Source of the DNA: Hyphomicrobiales bacterium
GTDB lineage: Bacteria > Pseudomonadota > Alphaproteobacteria > Rhizobiales > Rhizobiaceae
Assembly: GCA_900466475.1 (NCBI GenBank)
Contig: UBMI01000007.1
Coordinates: forward strand, 266,569 to 330,568
Length of the DNA: 64,000 nucleotides
Reading direction: 5' to 3'
Positions 46,793 through 55,446 of the stretch are shown here, piece after piece. The notes beneath the pieces are model-generated. The model ran no database searches. It saw nothing but the letters and a program-made list of their open reading frames with translations, and was not told the origin of the DNA. Both the position numbers and the translations under genes were made by a program. Each line of letters opens with the position of its first letter. Positions within the stretch are counted from its first letter, which is position 1.

Positions 46793-47680
46793 ATGGAAAG
46801 ACAAAGCGAGATTCCGCAGCTTCTCGGCGATCTTATCAGCCGCAATTCGACGAAGCTCACCGAGGCCGATACGCGCCTTCTCGACGTGATGATGCAGGAT
46901 CCTATCCGCGCGGCGATGGAAAACGGCAAAACCGTCTCCTTCCGCGCAGGAGTACATCCGGCCTCGGCGGTGCGGCTGGCACGCCGCCTTGGCTTTAAAG
47001 GCTATCCGGAATTCCGGACCTTTCTGCAGGCGAATCTCATCGAAGGCGGCGGCGATTTTGAAAGCCCGGCCGCCCGCATGGCCGCCCGTCTCGTCCGGGC
47101 CGAGGAGGGCGGGGTGCTTTCCTCCGTTCTCGACAGCGAGATCACTGCGCTCCAGCAGGTGCGCAACGCTGTTGCCGACGCCGATATCAGAGGTTTTTCC
47201 GAAGTGCTGCGCGATTGCCGACGCGTCTTCGTCTTCGGGCGCGGGCATTCTGCCGCCCTCGCCTCGCTCATTGCGCTGAGGCTCAATCGCTCGGGCTATC
47301 CGTCAGTCGATCTCGCCAGCCAGATGCATCTGATCGCCGAAGTGCTGGCTACTTTGGAAACCGGCGATGTCGTCTGGCTGCTTGCCTTCCGCAAGGCCTC
47401 GCCTCTCATCCATCAGATCCGAAAGATCGCAGCCGAAAGAGGTGCCAGGGTGCTGGCGTTGACCGATCTGCTCAGTATCCGCATCGATCCGGCACCCGAC
47501 AGGCAGATTTCGGTTTCCCGCGGCGATGCCGGCGAATCCCAATCTCTCGTCGTTCCCATGACAATCGCCAACGCGATCATTCTCGATCTGGCCGCGATCG
47601 ATGACGGCCGCTCGCTGCGGGCGCTTGGGGCCTTCAAGGCTTTCCGCGCCGACTGCGGTCTCTCACCGGTGATCCTGTAA
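46793..47680 (+). CDS. RpiR/MurR-family transcriptional regulator
   Basis: A 295-residue regulator with an N-terminal helix-turn-helix domain (about 1-80, including RAGVHPASAVRLARRLGFKG) and a C-terminal SIS sugar-phosphate-binding domain (VFVFGRGHSAALAS near 145; DVVWLLAFRKASP near 195). RpiR proteins sense phosphorylated sugars or polyols. It lies 45 bases after the importer ATPase and is the probable local regulator of this operon, responding to a phosphorylated product. Its binding site is not identified; the repeat before the binding-protein gene is a candidate. Confidence 0.9.
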   Translation: MERQSEIPQLLGDLISRNSTKLTEADTRLLDVMMQDPIRAAMENGKTVSFRAGVHPASAVRLARRLGFKGYPEFRTFLQANLIEGGGDFESPAARMAARLVRAEEGGVLSSVLDSEITALQQVRNAVADADIRGFSEVLRDCRRVFVFGRGHSAALASLIALRLNRSGYPSVDLASQMHLIAEVLATLETGDVVWLLAFRKASPLIHQIRKIAAERGARVLALTDLLSIRIDPAPDRQISVSRGDAGESQSLVVPMTIANAIILDLAAIDDGRSLRALGAFKAFRADCGLSPVIL

Positions 47681-47717
47681 GGCCAGAAATCCGCCACCGT
47701 GAGGAACATGAGATTTC

Positions 47718-47741
47718 CCGGGAGGCATGTCAGCCTCCCGG
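47718..47741. terminator. Stem-loop between convergent regulator and minE
   Basis: CCGGGAGGC / GCCTCCCGG form a perfect 9-bp stem with a 6-base loop. It lies between two convergent genes and may stop both transcripts, although neither side has a strong T run. Confidence 0.55.
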
Positions 47742-47758
47742 ATCAATCAGCTCGAACC

Positions 47759-48016
47759 TCAAGCCGCCCGGGCGGCCTTGGCGGGGATTTCGACGTCGAT
47801 TTCGAGGATTGAGACGTTCTCGCCGCGATCGATCCTGATCTGCAGGCGATCGCCTTCGATTTCGACATGCTTGGCGATCACAGCAAGGATCTCCTCTCGA
47901 AGGATCGAAACGAGATCCGATCCGGGAGAGATTCGTTCATGTGCCAAAAGCAGTTGCAGGCGTTCGCGCGCAACCGGCGCGGTTTTCCTCTTCTGAAAGA
48001 AATCGAATACGCTCAT
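47759..48016 (-). CDS. minE: Cell division topological specificity factor MinE
   Basis: An 85-residue protein. The N-terminal [11 protein letters not shown] is the membrane-targeting and MinD-binding segment; [13 protein letters not shown] is the anti-MinCD helix, and the C-terminal half is the dimerisation domain. MinE stimulates MinD ATPase and confines the division inhibitor to the poles. Its start overlaps the minD stop by four bases. Last gene of minCDE. Confidence 0.96.
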   Translation of the reverse strand: MSVFDFFQKRKTAPVARERLQLLLAHERISPGSDLVSILREEILAVIAKHVEIEGDRLQIRIDRGENVSILEIDVEIPAKAARAA

Positions 48017-48828
48017 GCTGCCCTCCGTCCGAAGATCTTGCCAAACAGACCACGCTTCTCGCCGGGGATCGAAACCGGAAGAACTTCGCCATTAAGGCGA
48101 CGGACCGCTTCGAAATAGGCCTTGGCCGGCGCACTGCTCTGATCTGCAAGCGTCACCGGAGCGCCAAGGTTGGACGCACGCAACACATCCATGCTTTCCG
48201 GGATGATACCGAGCAGCGGGATCGACAGGATCTCGAGCACGTCATCCACTTTCAGCATATCGCCGCGTTCGGCACGGGTGACATCGTAGCGGGTGAGAAG
48301 CAGATGCTTTTCGATGCGCTCGCCGCGCTCCGCCTTTTCCGTCTTGGCATCCAGAAGACCGATGATGCGATCGGAATCGCGTACCGAGGAAACTTCCGGA
48401 TTGGTGACGATCACGGCGATATCGGCATGCCGCATCGCAAGCGTTGCACCACGTTCGATACCGGCCGGGCTGTCGCAGATGACCCAGTCGAAATGCTTCT
48501 TAAGCTCGGTGATGACGCGCTCGACGCCTTCTTCGGTAAGGCAGTCCTTGTCGCGGGTCTGGGACGCCGGCAGCAGGAAAAGCGTTTCGAGGCGCTTGTC
48601 ACGGATCAGCGCCTGGGTCAGCTTGGCGTCGCCCTGAATGACATTGATCATGTCATAGACGACCCTGCGCTCGGCGCCCATGACGAGATCGAGGTTGCGA
48701 AGGCCAACGTCGAAATCGACGACCACGACCTTCTCGTTTCTCTGCGCCAGCGCGGCCCCCAACGCTGCAGTCGAGGTTGTCTTGCCAACGCCACCCTTAC
48801 CCGAGGTTACAACAATGACCTTTCCCAT
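48013..48828 (-). CDS. minD: Septum site-determining ATPase MinD
   Basis: A 271-residue ParA-type ATPase. The deviant Walker [10 protein letters not shown] is at 10-18, switch I region [10 protein letters not shown] near 38-47 and Walker [11 protein letters not shown] near 116-125. The C-terminal [17 protein letters not shown] is the amphipathic membrane-targeting helix. With ATP it binds the membrane, recruits MinC and is released by MinE. It lies 29 bases after minC. Confidence 0.97.
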   Translation of the reverse strand: MGKVIVVTSGKGGVGKTTSTAALGAALAQRNEKVVVVDFDVGLRNLDLVMGAERRVVYDMINVIQGDAKLTQALIRDKRLETLFLLPASQTRDKDCLTEEGVERVITELKKHFDWVICDSPAGIERGATLAMRHADIAVIVTNPEVSSVRDSDRIIGLLDAKTEKAERGERIEKHLLLTRYDVTRAERGDMLKVDDVLEILSIPLLGIIPESMDVLRASNLGAPVTLADQSSAPAKAYFEAVRRLNGEVLPVSIPGEKRGLFGKIFGRRAA

Positions 48829-48857
48829 ATCCCTCTCCTGTTTGAACCATTCACCCG

Positions 48858-49601
48858 TTAAATCAGTCGCGACGCCATGATCGCATCATTCTCAAGCCAT
48901 AATTGCGCAGCCTGGCCACGCAGATCCGCCGGCAGATCGTCGGCGGTCTTGTAGATCCCGTCGATCGCCAGAAGCTCGGCCTCCAGCTTGCGGCAGAAGA
49001 TTCGCGCCGCTGAATTGCCGATCGACCCGGCGAGTGCACGTCCGCGAAGCGCGCCATAAACGTGGATCGAACCACCAGCGATAACTTCAGCGCCTGAAGC
49101 GATGGATCCGATGACCGTTACATCCCCTTCGGGAAAAACAATCGACTGACCGGAGCGCACTGGCTCATGCAGTACAAGCGAAGACGGAGCTGCACGAACA
49201 ACCGGCGCAACGACTTCTCGCACTTCGGCCGGCTGCGCCTTGTTCGGTTTCCGCGCCTCGGTCTCCGCGCCAGCGGTAGGCATCTCCACATCAGCGGCCG
49301 GCCGCCCACCAACCATGCCCGGCGGCATGCTGGCATCGAGCTGCGATGGTCGCGCGCCTTCAATACCCATCACTCTGACGCCGCGCTCGCCGAGAGCCGC
49401 AACCATTCCCTTGAGGGCGGCACGATCCAGCGCGAGTTCACTGACATCCAGAACAACCGGCCTGCCGAGGAAGAAACCAGCTGATCGCGCAGCGAGGTCG
49501 TCGAGACGTACGAGCCAATCCTCGAACGGCAAATCAGGTGTCAGCACGACCGCAAGAAACGATCTGCCTTTGATGCGAATGGAGCGCGCTTCGGTTAACA
49601 C
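48858..49601 (-). CDS. minC: Septum formation inhibitor MinC
   Basis: A 247-residue FtsZ antagonist. The N-terminal domain begins with IRIKGRSFLAVVL; a variable linker rich in Ala, Pro and Glu spans about 105-140; the C-terminal beta-helix contains GDVTVIGSIASGAEVIAGGSIHVYGALRG and binds MinD. The start is a GTG at 49601 without a strong ribosome site; homologues have a Val at this point after a short MTK extension, which cannot be formed here. Two CtrA-type boxes lie 15-65 bases upstream. Confidence 0.94.
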   Translation of the reverse strand: MLTEARSIRIKGRSFLAVVLTPDLPFEDWLVRLDDLAARSAGFFLGRPVVLDVSELALDRAALKGMVAALGERGVRVMGIEGARPSQLDASMPPGMVGGRPAADVEMPTAGAETEARKPNKAQPAEVREVVAPVVRAAPSSLVLHEPVRSGQSIVFPEGDVTVIGSIASGAEVIAGGSIHVYGALRGRALAGSIGNSAARIFCRKLEAELLAIDGIYKTADDLPADLRGQAAQLWLENDAIMASRLI

Positions 49602-49615
49602 GTTAGTAAACTTGG

Positions 49616-49630
49616 TTAATTTCGGTTTAA
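49616..49630. promoter_or_regulatory. CtrA-type box (TTAA-N7-TTAA), proximal
   Basis: TTAA-TTTCGGT-TTAA has the exact half-site spacing of the CtrA box. It is 15 bases upstream of the minC start, within the expected promoter or leader. The final C of the consensus is A here. Confidence 0.5.
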
Positions 49631-49650
49631 AAGCTTTAGCTGCTTCATGG

Positions 49651-49666
49651 TTAACAAATCGTTAAC
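49651..49666. promoter_or_regulatory. CtrA box (TTAA-N7-TTAAC), full consensus
   Basis: TTAA-CAAATCG-TTAAC matches the CtrA consensus in full, and GTTAAC occurs at both ends. It is 50 bases upstream of minC. CtrA control of minCDE has been reported in Sinorhizobium meliloti, which supports a functional site. Confidence 0.6.
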
Positions 49667-49914
49667 GCAGGGCTGATGGAGCCAAAAAATGGCTCCCTGA
49701 AACGGTAGCGAACAATCCACTGAACGTCGCACCTCATGCGGGTAATATTTCAGCCTTTTGTCGGAAAAATCAGGGCCTTGCTTGATTTGAGGGGCAATAG
49801 AAACCGGAAAGCCTTCGGTCGAATGAGAGCCATGCTCTTGCTAAGATCGCATGTTCGCTCGCAGAGTATCGCCGCCTGTATGACGGACTCACATCAAGGG
49901 GACGCGGAGAAGAA
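49667..49914. other. Intergenic region between minC and hydrolase
   Basis: It holds a small hairpin at 49678-49696 (GGAGCCA / TGGCTCC with an A5 loop) and no gene. With 49602-49666 the gap is 313 bases and contains the divergent promoters. Confidence 0.4.
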
Positions 49915-50544
49915 ATGACCAGCTTTTTGATTACGGGACCGGAAACGGCAAGTTTCACCATCCTCCTTGCTCATGGTGCAGGCGCAGCGATGGATTCTGC
50001 GTCGATGACCGGTCTATCGAAAGCGCTCGCAGACGGCGGCTTCAAGGTGGCGCGATTCGAGTTTGCCTATATGGCCCAGCGTCGCCAGACCGGAGCGGTA
50101 AAGCCGCCGCCTCGTGCAGACCATCTGCTCGGCGAATATCGTGCAGCGATCGGTGAACTCAATGCCGGCAACCTGATCATCGGGGGCAAGTCGATGGGTG
50201 GTCGTGTCGCAAGCATGATCGCAGAAGAGACTTTTGCGGCGAAGAAAATCCGGGGGCTGCTTTGCCTCGGATATCCGTTTCACCCGCCGGGAAAGCCGGA
50301 CCAGCTTCGCACCGCGCATCTGGAAAGCCTGCAAACGCCCACGCTCATCTGCCAGGGAACGCGTGACCCCTTTGGATCAAGAGAAGAGGTCGCAACCTAT
50401 TCGCTCTCCGATCAGATCGATCTGCTTTGGCTGGAAGATGGCGACCACGACCTCAAGCCACGGAAGAAGATCTCAGGCTATTCCGCCGGCGACCATATGC
50501 AAAAACTATCCGCATATGCAGCGGCCTGGGCAAAACGGTTATAG
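49915..50544 (+). CDS. Alpha/beta-hydrolase, KANL3/Tex30-like
   Basis: A 209-residue hydrolase. TILLAHGAGAAMDS near 16-29 forms the oxyanion region, GGKSMGGRVA near 99-108 is the nucleophile elbow with Ser near 102, QGTRDPFG near 156 gives the acid and DGDHDLKP near 183 the His. This combination is the KANL3/Tex30 group of dienelactone-hydrolase-like proteins with unknown natural substrates. A GGAG site precedes the ATG. It diverges from minCDE and stands alone. Confidence 0.87.
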   Translation: MTSFLITGPETASFTILLAHGAGAAMDSASMTGLSKALADGGFKVARFEFAYMAQRRQTGAVKPPPRADHLLGEYRAAIGELNAGNLIIGGKSMGGRVASMIAEETFAAKKIRGLLCLGYPFHPPGKPDQLRTAHLESLQTPTLICQGTRDPFGSREEVATYSLSDQIDLLWLEDGDHDLKPRKKISGYSAGDHMQKLSAYAAAWAKRL

Positions 50545-50740
50545 TAGTCGGGAAATACGCGCATAACGCGATTTTTCTGTCGAAAGCGGCCACTTCTCTG
50601 CATTTTAAGACTATTCACTAAACATTTTTAAAGGGTTTGCTTGCTCGAATGGCGCCCTCGCGCATCCGCGCGGAAATCAGGTCCTGAACGAAGCGGCTCG
50701 AAACTGAACATGCGCTTTGTCATCCGGCGGGAAATAAGGC

Positions 50741-52009
50741 ATGGGCGCGACTGACGGCAGGAAGATCGACGGCAATCTTTCCATCTACCTCGACTTGCTG
50801 CGGTTCGGCGCAGCCGTTGTCGTATTTCTCTCCCACGCGCATGTCTTCCTTCTCCCCTCCATCAAGATCGGACCTCTTGGTTGGGGGCGGGAAGCGGTCG
50901 CCGTTTTCTTTGTTCTTTCAGGATTTGTTATCAGCTATGTCAGGCAGGTGAGCGAAAGGGAGTGGCGCGTATACGTTGTCGCCCGTCTCGCCCGAATTAT
51001 GCCTGTTGCCCTGCTGGCGATTGCCGTGATCTTCGTGGCCGACAATATCGGGACACATGCCAACGCCTTCTACTACGATTTCATCAACACCGGATTTTTC
51101 ACGCCAGTTTCGGTCGAAGCCGCACTCGCCTACGTGACCTTCACCAATCAACTATGGTTTGCGCATGCCGTTTTCGGCAGCGGCGAACCTTACTGGTCGC
51201 TGGGCTTTGAAGTTCAATACTACCTGTTCTTCGGCCTGTTAGCCTTTTCACCGAGCCGCGTGAAAATACCGTTGCTGTGCCTCTGGGCCGCTTTCGCCGG
51301 CCCGAAAATCCTGATGTATATGCCGTTGTGGCTCATGGGCTGGTTGACGATGAAGTGCGTCATCGAGCGCCCACCCTTTCGGCGTCCCATCGCGATCGCA
51401 ATGATTGCCGCATCGATCGTGCTGTTCTTCAGCCTTAAATATTTCGCCGATCGCGCCGCAACCAATATGTACGAGACCTGGTCACTACCTCAAGAAGCGA
51501 TCAACTTCGTCTACTTCAATCTCATCGGCGTTGCCGTGGTCTTGCATCTTATCGGTGCGGCATCGCTGCTTCGACAGGCTCCGGCACTGTTCGAAAAGAC
51601 GGGTCCGGCGATCAGATGGCTGGCTGGCGGCAGCTTTACGCTCTATCTTGTCCACCAGCCGCTCATCCTCATGTTTGCATCCTTCCTGCATCCGGTGGAG
51701 GAGCATGTTCCGATGGCGGCAGCCCTGCTGGTTGCCTGCTTCGTCCTTTGCTTCCTGCTGGCCGAGATCGCCGAACGCCGAAAGAAGTTCTTCGCCCGGC
51801 TCATCGTGAGCCTGCTGCCAGCGCTGTCGCGGACAGGCCAGAGAGCGCCTGTCGATATCGCTACCGACCCGGTTATCTCTAGCCCCGCAGCGCCGACGAC
51901 TTCGCAGCTCATTCGCGTTCTCGAGGAAATGCAAAACGCTCTCGATGGAGAAGAAAAAGTGGCCGACAGTCATGACGCACCACCTCGAGACCGCGTATCG
52001 CGCGCTTGA
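50741..52009 (+). CDS. Acyltransferase 3 family membrane protein
   Basis: A 422-residue AT3 protein. LSIYLDLLRFGAAVVVFLSHA near 14-34 has the family Arg and His; WGREAVAVFFVLSGFVI follows, and YWSLGFEVQYYLFFG near 152-166 is the second signature. About ten helices are followed by a 65-residue soluble tail. It lies outside the main EPS locus, and its target may be another surface glycan or lipid. No adjacent SGNH partner is present. Confidence 0.86.
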   Translation: MGATDGRKIDGNLSIYLDLLRFGAAVVVFLSHAHVFLLPSIKIGPLGWGREAVAVFFVLSGFVISYVRQVSEREWRVYVVARLARIMPVALLAIAVIFVADNIGTHANAFYYDFINTGFFTPVSVEAALAYVTFTNQLWFAHAVFGSGEPYWSLGFEVQYYLFFGLLAFSPSRVKIPLLCLWAAFAGPKILMYMPLWLMGWLTMKCVIERPPFRRPIAIAMIAASIVLFFSLKYFADRAATNMYETWSLPQEAINFVYFNLIGVAVVLHLIGAASLLRQAPALFEKTGPAIRWLAGGSFTLYLVHQPLILMFASFLHPVEEHVPMAAALLVACFVLCFLLAEIAERRKKFFARLIVSLLPALSRTGQRAPVDIATDPVISSPAAPTTSQLIRVLEEMQNALDGEEKVADSHDAPPRDRVSRA

Positions 52010-52018
52010 GTGCCCTCC

Positions 52019-52213
52019 TCAGTGAACGCTCGGGAGCCTTACCGCGGAGGCGAAATCTTCTGCCACCAGTTCGCTGATCGCAATCAGTGTTTCCTCGATC
52101 GTAAAACCAGAGGCCACAGTCGCCTCGATCAGATCCTGCAGATCAGGTCCGATAGCCTCGCGGCAATCGTCAAGCCGATCATCCGAAACCGTCAAACTAC
52201 GCAACTCTTCCAT
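52019..52213 (-). CDS. Small helical protein of unknown function
   Basis: A 64-residue acidic protein. The ATG at 52213 is preferred over a GTG at 52255 because an AAAGGGA site precedes it. The segment LIEATVASGFTIEETLIAISELV resembles part of the small protein at 54893 (LVADANAAGWSTDEVTVALVE), a motif seen in several small rhizobial proteins. No function is known. Confidence 0.6.
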   Translation of the reverse strand: MEELRSLTVSDDRLDDCREAIGPDLQDLIEATVASGFTIEETLIAISELVAEDFASAVRLPSVH

Positions 52214-52282
52214 GATGTCCCTTTCCAGAACAGAGGGGCCAGAATAGAGCGCCACCGGCTTATTGCGGCAGCGCTGCTCTTA

Positions 52283-52519
52283 TCAGCGCGCGGACGCGCG
52301 GCGTCTTGCTGCCGGTAAAAGCCCTTCACGCTGCATCTTCTTGCGGGCAGCCTTGCGCTGCCGGGCTATCGCCTGGGCTTTTTCGCGGACGCGACGCTCG
52401 GAAGGCTTCTCATAGGCCCGGCGCTCCTTCATTTCTCGAAACAGTCCTTCGCGCTGCATCTTCTTTTTCAGCGCCCGGAGAGCCTGTTCCACATTGTTGT
52501 CTCTAACGATGACCTGCAT
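52283..52519 (-). CDS. rpsU: 30S ribosomal protein S21
   Basis: A 78-residue very basic protein. [20 protein letters not shown] is the standard S21 start and [11 protein letters not shown] the middle. KKMQREGL occurs twice, near residues 19 and 60. S21 binds the 30S platform and helps initiation. Rhizobia often have more than one rpsU, and a copy outside the ribosomal operons is usual. The upstream 490 bases contain no gene. Confidence 0.95.
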   Translation of the reverse strand: MQVIVRDNNVEQALRALKKKMQREGLFREMKERRAYEKPSERRVREKAQAIARQRKAARKKMQREGLLPAARRRASAR

Positions 52520-53009
52520 GTTTTCTCCTTGCGAATGATGGAACCGAACCCGCTCGCCTGGCGATCTCGCGGCATTCGTCCTGCACGGGTGGGCGCAAAT
52601 CCAAGCAGGCTTGGATCAAACGATCAGAGGATCTGGCTTTGCCGCTGCGTGGTCGCGGCTGCGATAGGTACTGGACCAGCCAATGGTCGATGTTTGCGAA
52701 AGTCTTGCCTGGACCGCGCTTCCTCAAGAGGAGATCCTGCGGTCCGATGGGAGCTTACCCATCCGATACGGGTGATAGGAGGTAAGTAAGAGCGGGGTGA
52801 CGTTATTGCAAGCCAGCCTGATTCCACCTCGGCGTCCGGGCAAAGGAACTTTCTGAAGCCATGTACATTCCCCTCGCCGAGTGCGGACCGTGTCAACCGG
52901 ACGCGACGGGGATGGTGAACATGGCGATTTTTCCGGTTTCCCGCCATGGCCAACGAAATGGCAGACGAGCACCCAACCTGTCCGGCCCGCCTCGCCGTCT
53001 GGAGGTCGA
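52520..53009. other. Intergenic region upstream of rpsU and xth-like gene
   Basis: About 490 bases between divergent genes. No protein-like ORF was found: the 52529-52789 ORF and the 129-base upstream extension of the nuclease frame lack ribosome sites. GGAGG at 53001-53005 serves the nuclease start. An S21 promoter or leader control element is expected here but not identified. Confidence 0.4.
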
Positions 53010-53807
53010 TTGAAAATAGCCACCTACAATATCAACGGAATTGTCGGCCGCCTCCCAATACTCGTGCGATGGCTGCAAGAAGATGCGCCGGACATCGTCT
53101 GCCTTCAGGAGCTGAAGACTCCCGATGATAAATTCCCCCAACGGGAGATCGAACGCTTAGGCTATCGCGCCGTCTGGCACGGCCAAAAGAGCTGGAATGG
53201 CGTGGCAATCCTTGCGAGAGACGTTCTGCCGGTGCTTACGCGCCGAGGCTTGCCGGGAGACCCGGACGACAGCCACAGCCGCTACATCGAGGCTGCCGTA
53301 AGCGGTCTGTTGATCTGCTGCCTGTATCTTCCAAACGGCAACCCTGTGCCCGGCCCCAAGTTCGACTACAAGCTGCGCTGGTTTCAACGCCTGCATCACT
53401 ATGCCGGAGAGCTCCTGGACATCGAAGTCCCGACGCTCCTCATCGGCGACTTCAACGTCATACCTGCAGACATGGATGTCTATTCGCCGGAACGTTGGCG
53501 CGATGATGCCCTGTTCAGACCAGAGGTCAGGAAGGCCTACGCCAGGCTGGTTCAACAGGGATGGACGGATGCGCTTCGCCACCTTCATCCGGACGAGCGA
53601 ATCTACACCTTCTGGAAATACTGGAGAAACTCATTCGAACGGGATGCCGGACTGCGGATCGACCATGTGCTTCTCAGCCCAGACATCGCCCCACATCTTC
53701 GCTCTGTGAGCGTCCGGCGCAATCCGCGACGGTGGAACCACACGAGCGATCATGCACCCGTCATGATTGAGCTCGACCTGCCTTACGTGGCGGGCGAGAG
53801 CCGTTGA
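53010..53807 (+). CDS. Exodeoxyribonuclease III family AP endonuclease
   Basis: A 265-residue EEP nuclease. The start is a TTG at 53010 with GGAGG four bases upstream; the frame stays open further 5', but without a start signal. Motifs are ATYNING near 4-10, CLQELKT near 34-40 (metal Glu), GDFNVIP near 148-154, and TSDHAPV near 249-255 (catalytic Asp-His). These fit ExoIII/Xth, which removes AP sites and 3' blocks. Length is normal. Its last 47 bases overlap the convergent small gene at 53761. Rhizobia carry several paralogues, so no specific gene name is assigned. Confidence 0.9.
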   Translation: MKIATYNINGIVGRLPILVRWLQEDAPDIVCLQELKTPDDKFPQREIERLGYRAVWHGQKSWNGVAILARDVLPVLTRRGLPGDPDDSHSRYIEAAVSGLLICCLYLPNGNPVPGPKFDYKLRWFQRLHHYAGELLDIEVPTLLIGDFNVIPADMDVYSPERWRDDALFRPEVRKAYARLVQQGWTDALRHLHPDERIYTFWKYWRNSFERDAGLRIDHVLLSPDIAPHLRSVSVRRNPRRWNHTSDHAPVMIELDLPYVAGESR

Positions 53808-54057
53808 GTTCACAAGTATAGAGCGCCGGCGAAACCTCCTCATCCGCACGCTCCGGAAAAAGTTGCCGGCGTATGCGATCCAGTGCTTCTGCTTCCTTGC
53901 GTGTTCTTGCAAGCAGATCGGGCGTAACATCGCCGTAGCGTTTGCCATCCGCCGAAGCAACACCGACCGTCCCGCCGCTCGACAGGAAGTCGCAGAAAGA
54001 TCGCACGGATCGAAGACGCGTGGTGATCTCGATATAATAGCTATCGTAGCCGGCCAT
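53761..54057 (-). CDS. Hypothetical protein overlapping xth-like 3' end
   Basis: A 98-residue protein from the ATG at 54057, which has AAGGAG at a good distance; an upstream start at 54078 is less likely. It begins MAGYDSYYIEI and has a helical basic middle (LLARTRKEAEALDRIRRQL). No family is recognised. The 3' end runs 47 bases into the convergent nuclease gene, so either the overlap is real or the stop region is shared by chance. Confidence 0.55.
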   Translation of the reverse strand: MAGYDSYYIEITTRLRSVRSFCDFLSSGGTVGVASADGKRYGDVTPDLLARTRKEAEALDRIRRQLFPERADEEVSPALYTCELNGSRPPRKAGRAQS

Positions 54058-54136
54058 GCTCATCTCCTTCGCTCTCAAAGGTTAACGCGCACTGCGTCAA
54101 TATGATGGCGCTCATTGCGTGGCTCGGCGGTAGCTT

Positions 54137-54164
54137 CCTGAAAGCACGGCCCTGAAAGCACGGC
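54137..54164. repeat. Tandem 14-bp direct repeat
   Basis: CCTGAAAGCACGGC occurs twice head to tail, in the short gap between two divergent small genes. Probably a slippage duplication; no function is evident. Confidence 0.8.
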
Positions 54165-54263
54165 CGTGATCGAAGCCGTGGGTCATCACCTGCACGGGCG
54201 TTATTCTCTTTTGGTGGAACATTCATCCGTCCACCGCCTTTGTTCTCTCAAGGAGAAATTGCC

Positions 54264-54818
54264 ATGGCCAACGCTCGCACCACTTTCCACGAAGTCGTAT
54301 CGGAGATCGCCGCGCTCACGATTTCAAACGCAGCAGACCATATTGGTCAGTGGACGGTTGAATATCTGACCCGACGCGAAATCTTCTATCAGTTTTCGGG
54401 AAATTGCAGTCTCGCAGGTGAGGACGTTACCGGGCATCGGTTCGACGGTACACGCGACACGCTGACAGCCCTACCACCAAATCTGCTCGTTCCCGCCATC
54501 TCCGATTTCGACAACAACACAATCATGGCCTTCTATATCGGGCCGAGCATATCGGTGACGACGATCGCTCGCGAAGCGGTCGATTGCTCCGTGCGGGCTC
54601 CGGAAGTACTGCTGGTAGACATCACCGTCGATGACGAAGATTTGCTTTCAGGTACAAGATCACTGACACGGCTGGCCTTCGTTGGCCTTGATGCCGATGA
54701 AGGATGGTCGCCGCTTGTTCCATGCGCCGATATCCTGACTATAAGTGACATGATCCACCCGTTCTGGTGCCACGGTAGACAGGTTGCCAGGGGCGGTCTG
54801 CTGCAGATCAGGATCTGA
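54264..54818 (+). CDS. Hypothetical protein
   Basis: A 184-residue protein from the ATG at 54264 with AGGAG upstream. It looks alpha/beta without a signal peptide or membrane helix. FDNNTIMAFYIGPSISVTTIARE and WSPLVPCADIL are its most distinctive stretches. I recognise no family or catalytic motif. It sits among short unrelated genes; codon use is normal for the window, so it is probably a real gene of narrow distribution. Confidence 0.6.
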   Translation: MANARTTFHEVVSEIAALTISNAADHIGQWTVEYLTRREIFYQFSGNCSLAGEDVTGHRFDGTRDTLTALPPNLLVPAISDFDNNTIMAFYIGPSISVTTIAREAVDCSVRAPEVLLVDITVDDEDLLSGTRSLTRLAFVGLDADEGWSPLVPCADILTISDMIHPFWCHGRQVARGGLLQIRI

Positions 54819-54892
54819 CGAGACGATCCTGTGCCAGATGCGAGCTCACGTCCGGGGCTTTTCATGTTCGTGAGCGGTCGCCGGGTCGTCAC

Positions 54893-55156
54893 TCAGTCGA
54901 ATAACTCACCACGTCCAATCTGTCCTTGCTTCGCATCGATATCGCTGATCGACGGATCCTCGGCGGGATCCGGATCCCTTGTGTTTGCTTCCTTGAGCGA
55001 CCGGGCCGCCTCGACGAGTGCCACGGTTACTTCATCCGTGCTCCAGCCCGCCGCGTTGGCATCAGCGACAAGCGCCTCCAAGGCCATACGGGCAGCGTCT
55101 GTCGCCTCCTGATACCGATGCGTCGGATCATTGGTTGTCGGAACTGGAAAACTCAT
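54893..55156 (-). CDS. Small acidic helical protein of unknown function
   Basis: An 87-residue protein. The ATG at 55156 has AAGGA upstream; the frame is open for a further 480 bases without a good start. It contains AAGWSTDEVTVALVEAARS, close to the motif in the small protein at 52019, and an acidic tail (DPDPAEDPSISDID). No function is known. Confidence 0.62.
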   Translation of the reverse strand: MSFPVPTTNDPTHRYQEATDAARMALEALVADANAAGWSTDEVTVALVEAARSLKEANTRDPDPAEDPSISDIDAKQGQIGRGELFD

Positions 55157-55446
55157 ATGCGTTCCTTTCGAGCGTTCAAACAGATGTCGTGTTTGAAGTG
55201 AACGCAGAGGATTGCAATTGGATGCGTCGATCATCTCGACGTGCGACGCAAGCCAGTTTGTATCGAGCAAGGCTCCTCGATGAACCCCCGTCTCTTGGCA
55301 GCGCGGAGTGAAACCTTGAGTGAACCACACCCGCGCAGAGCGCAGAAACGAAGACCCCGGAACCAACCGCGAGCATATCGGTTGATACAGTGAATTCCAA
55401 GCCACGAGAGAAGCGTAACCCGCGGAAAAGCCGAAGGGAGGTTTCA

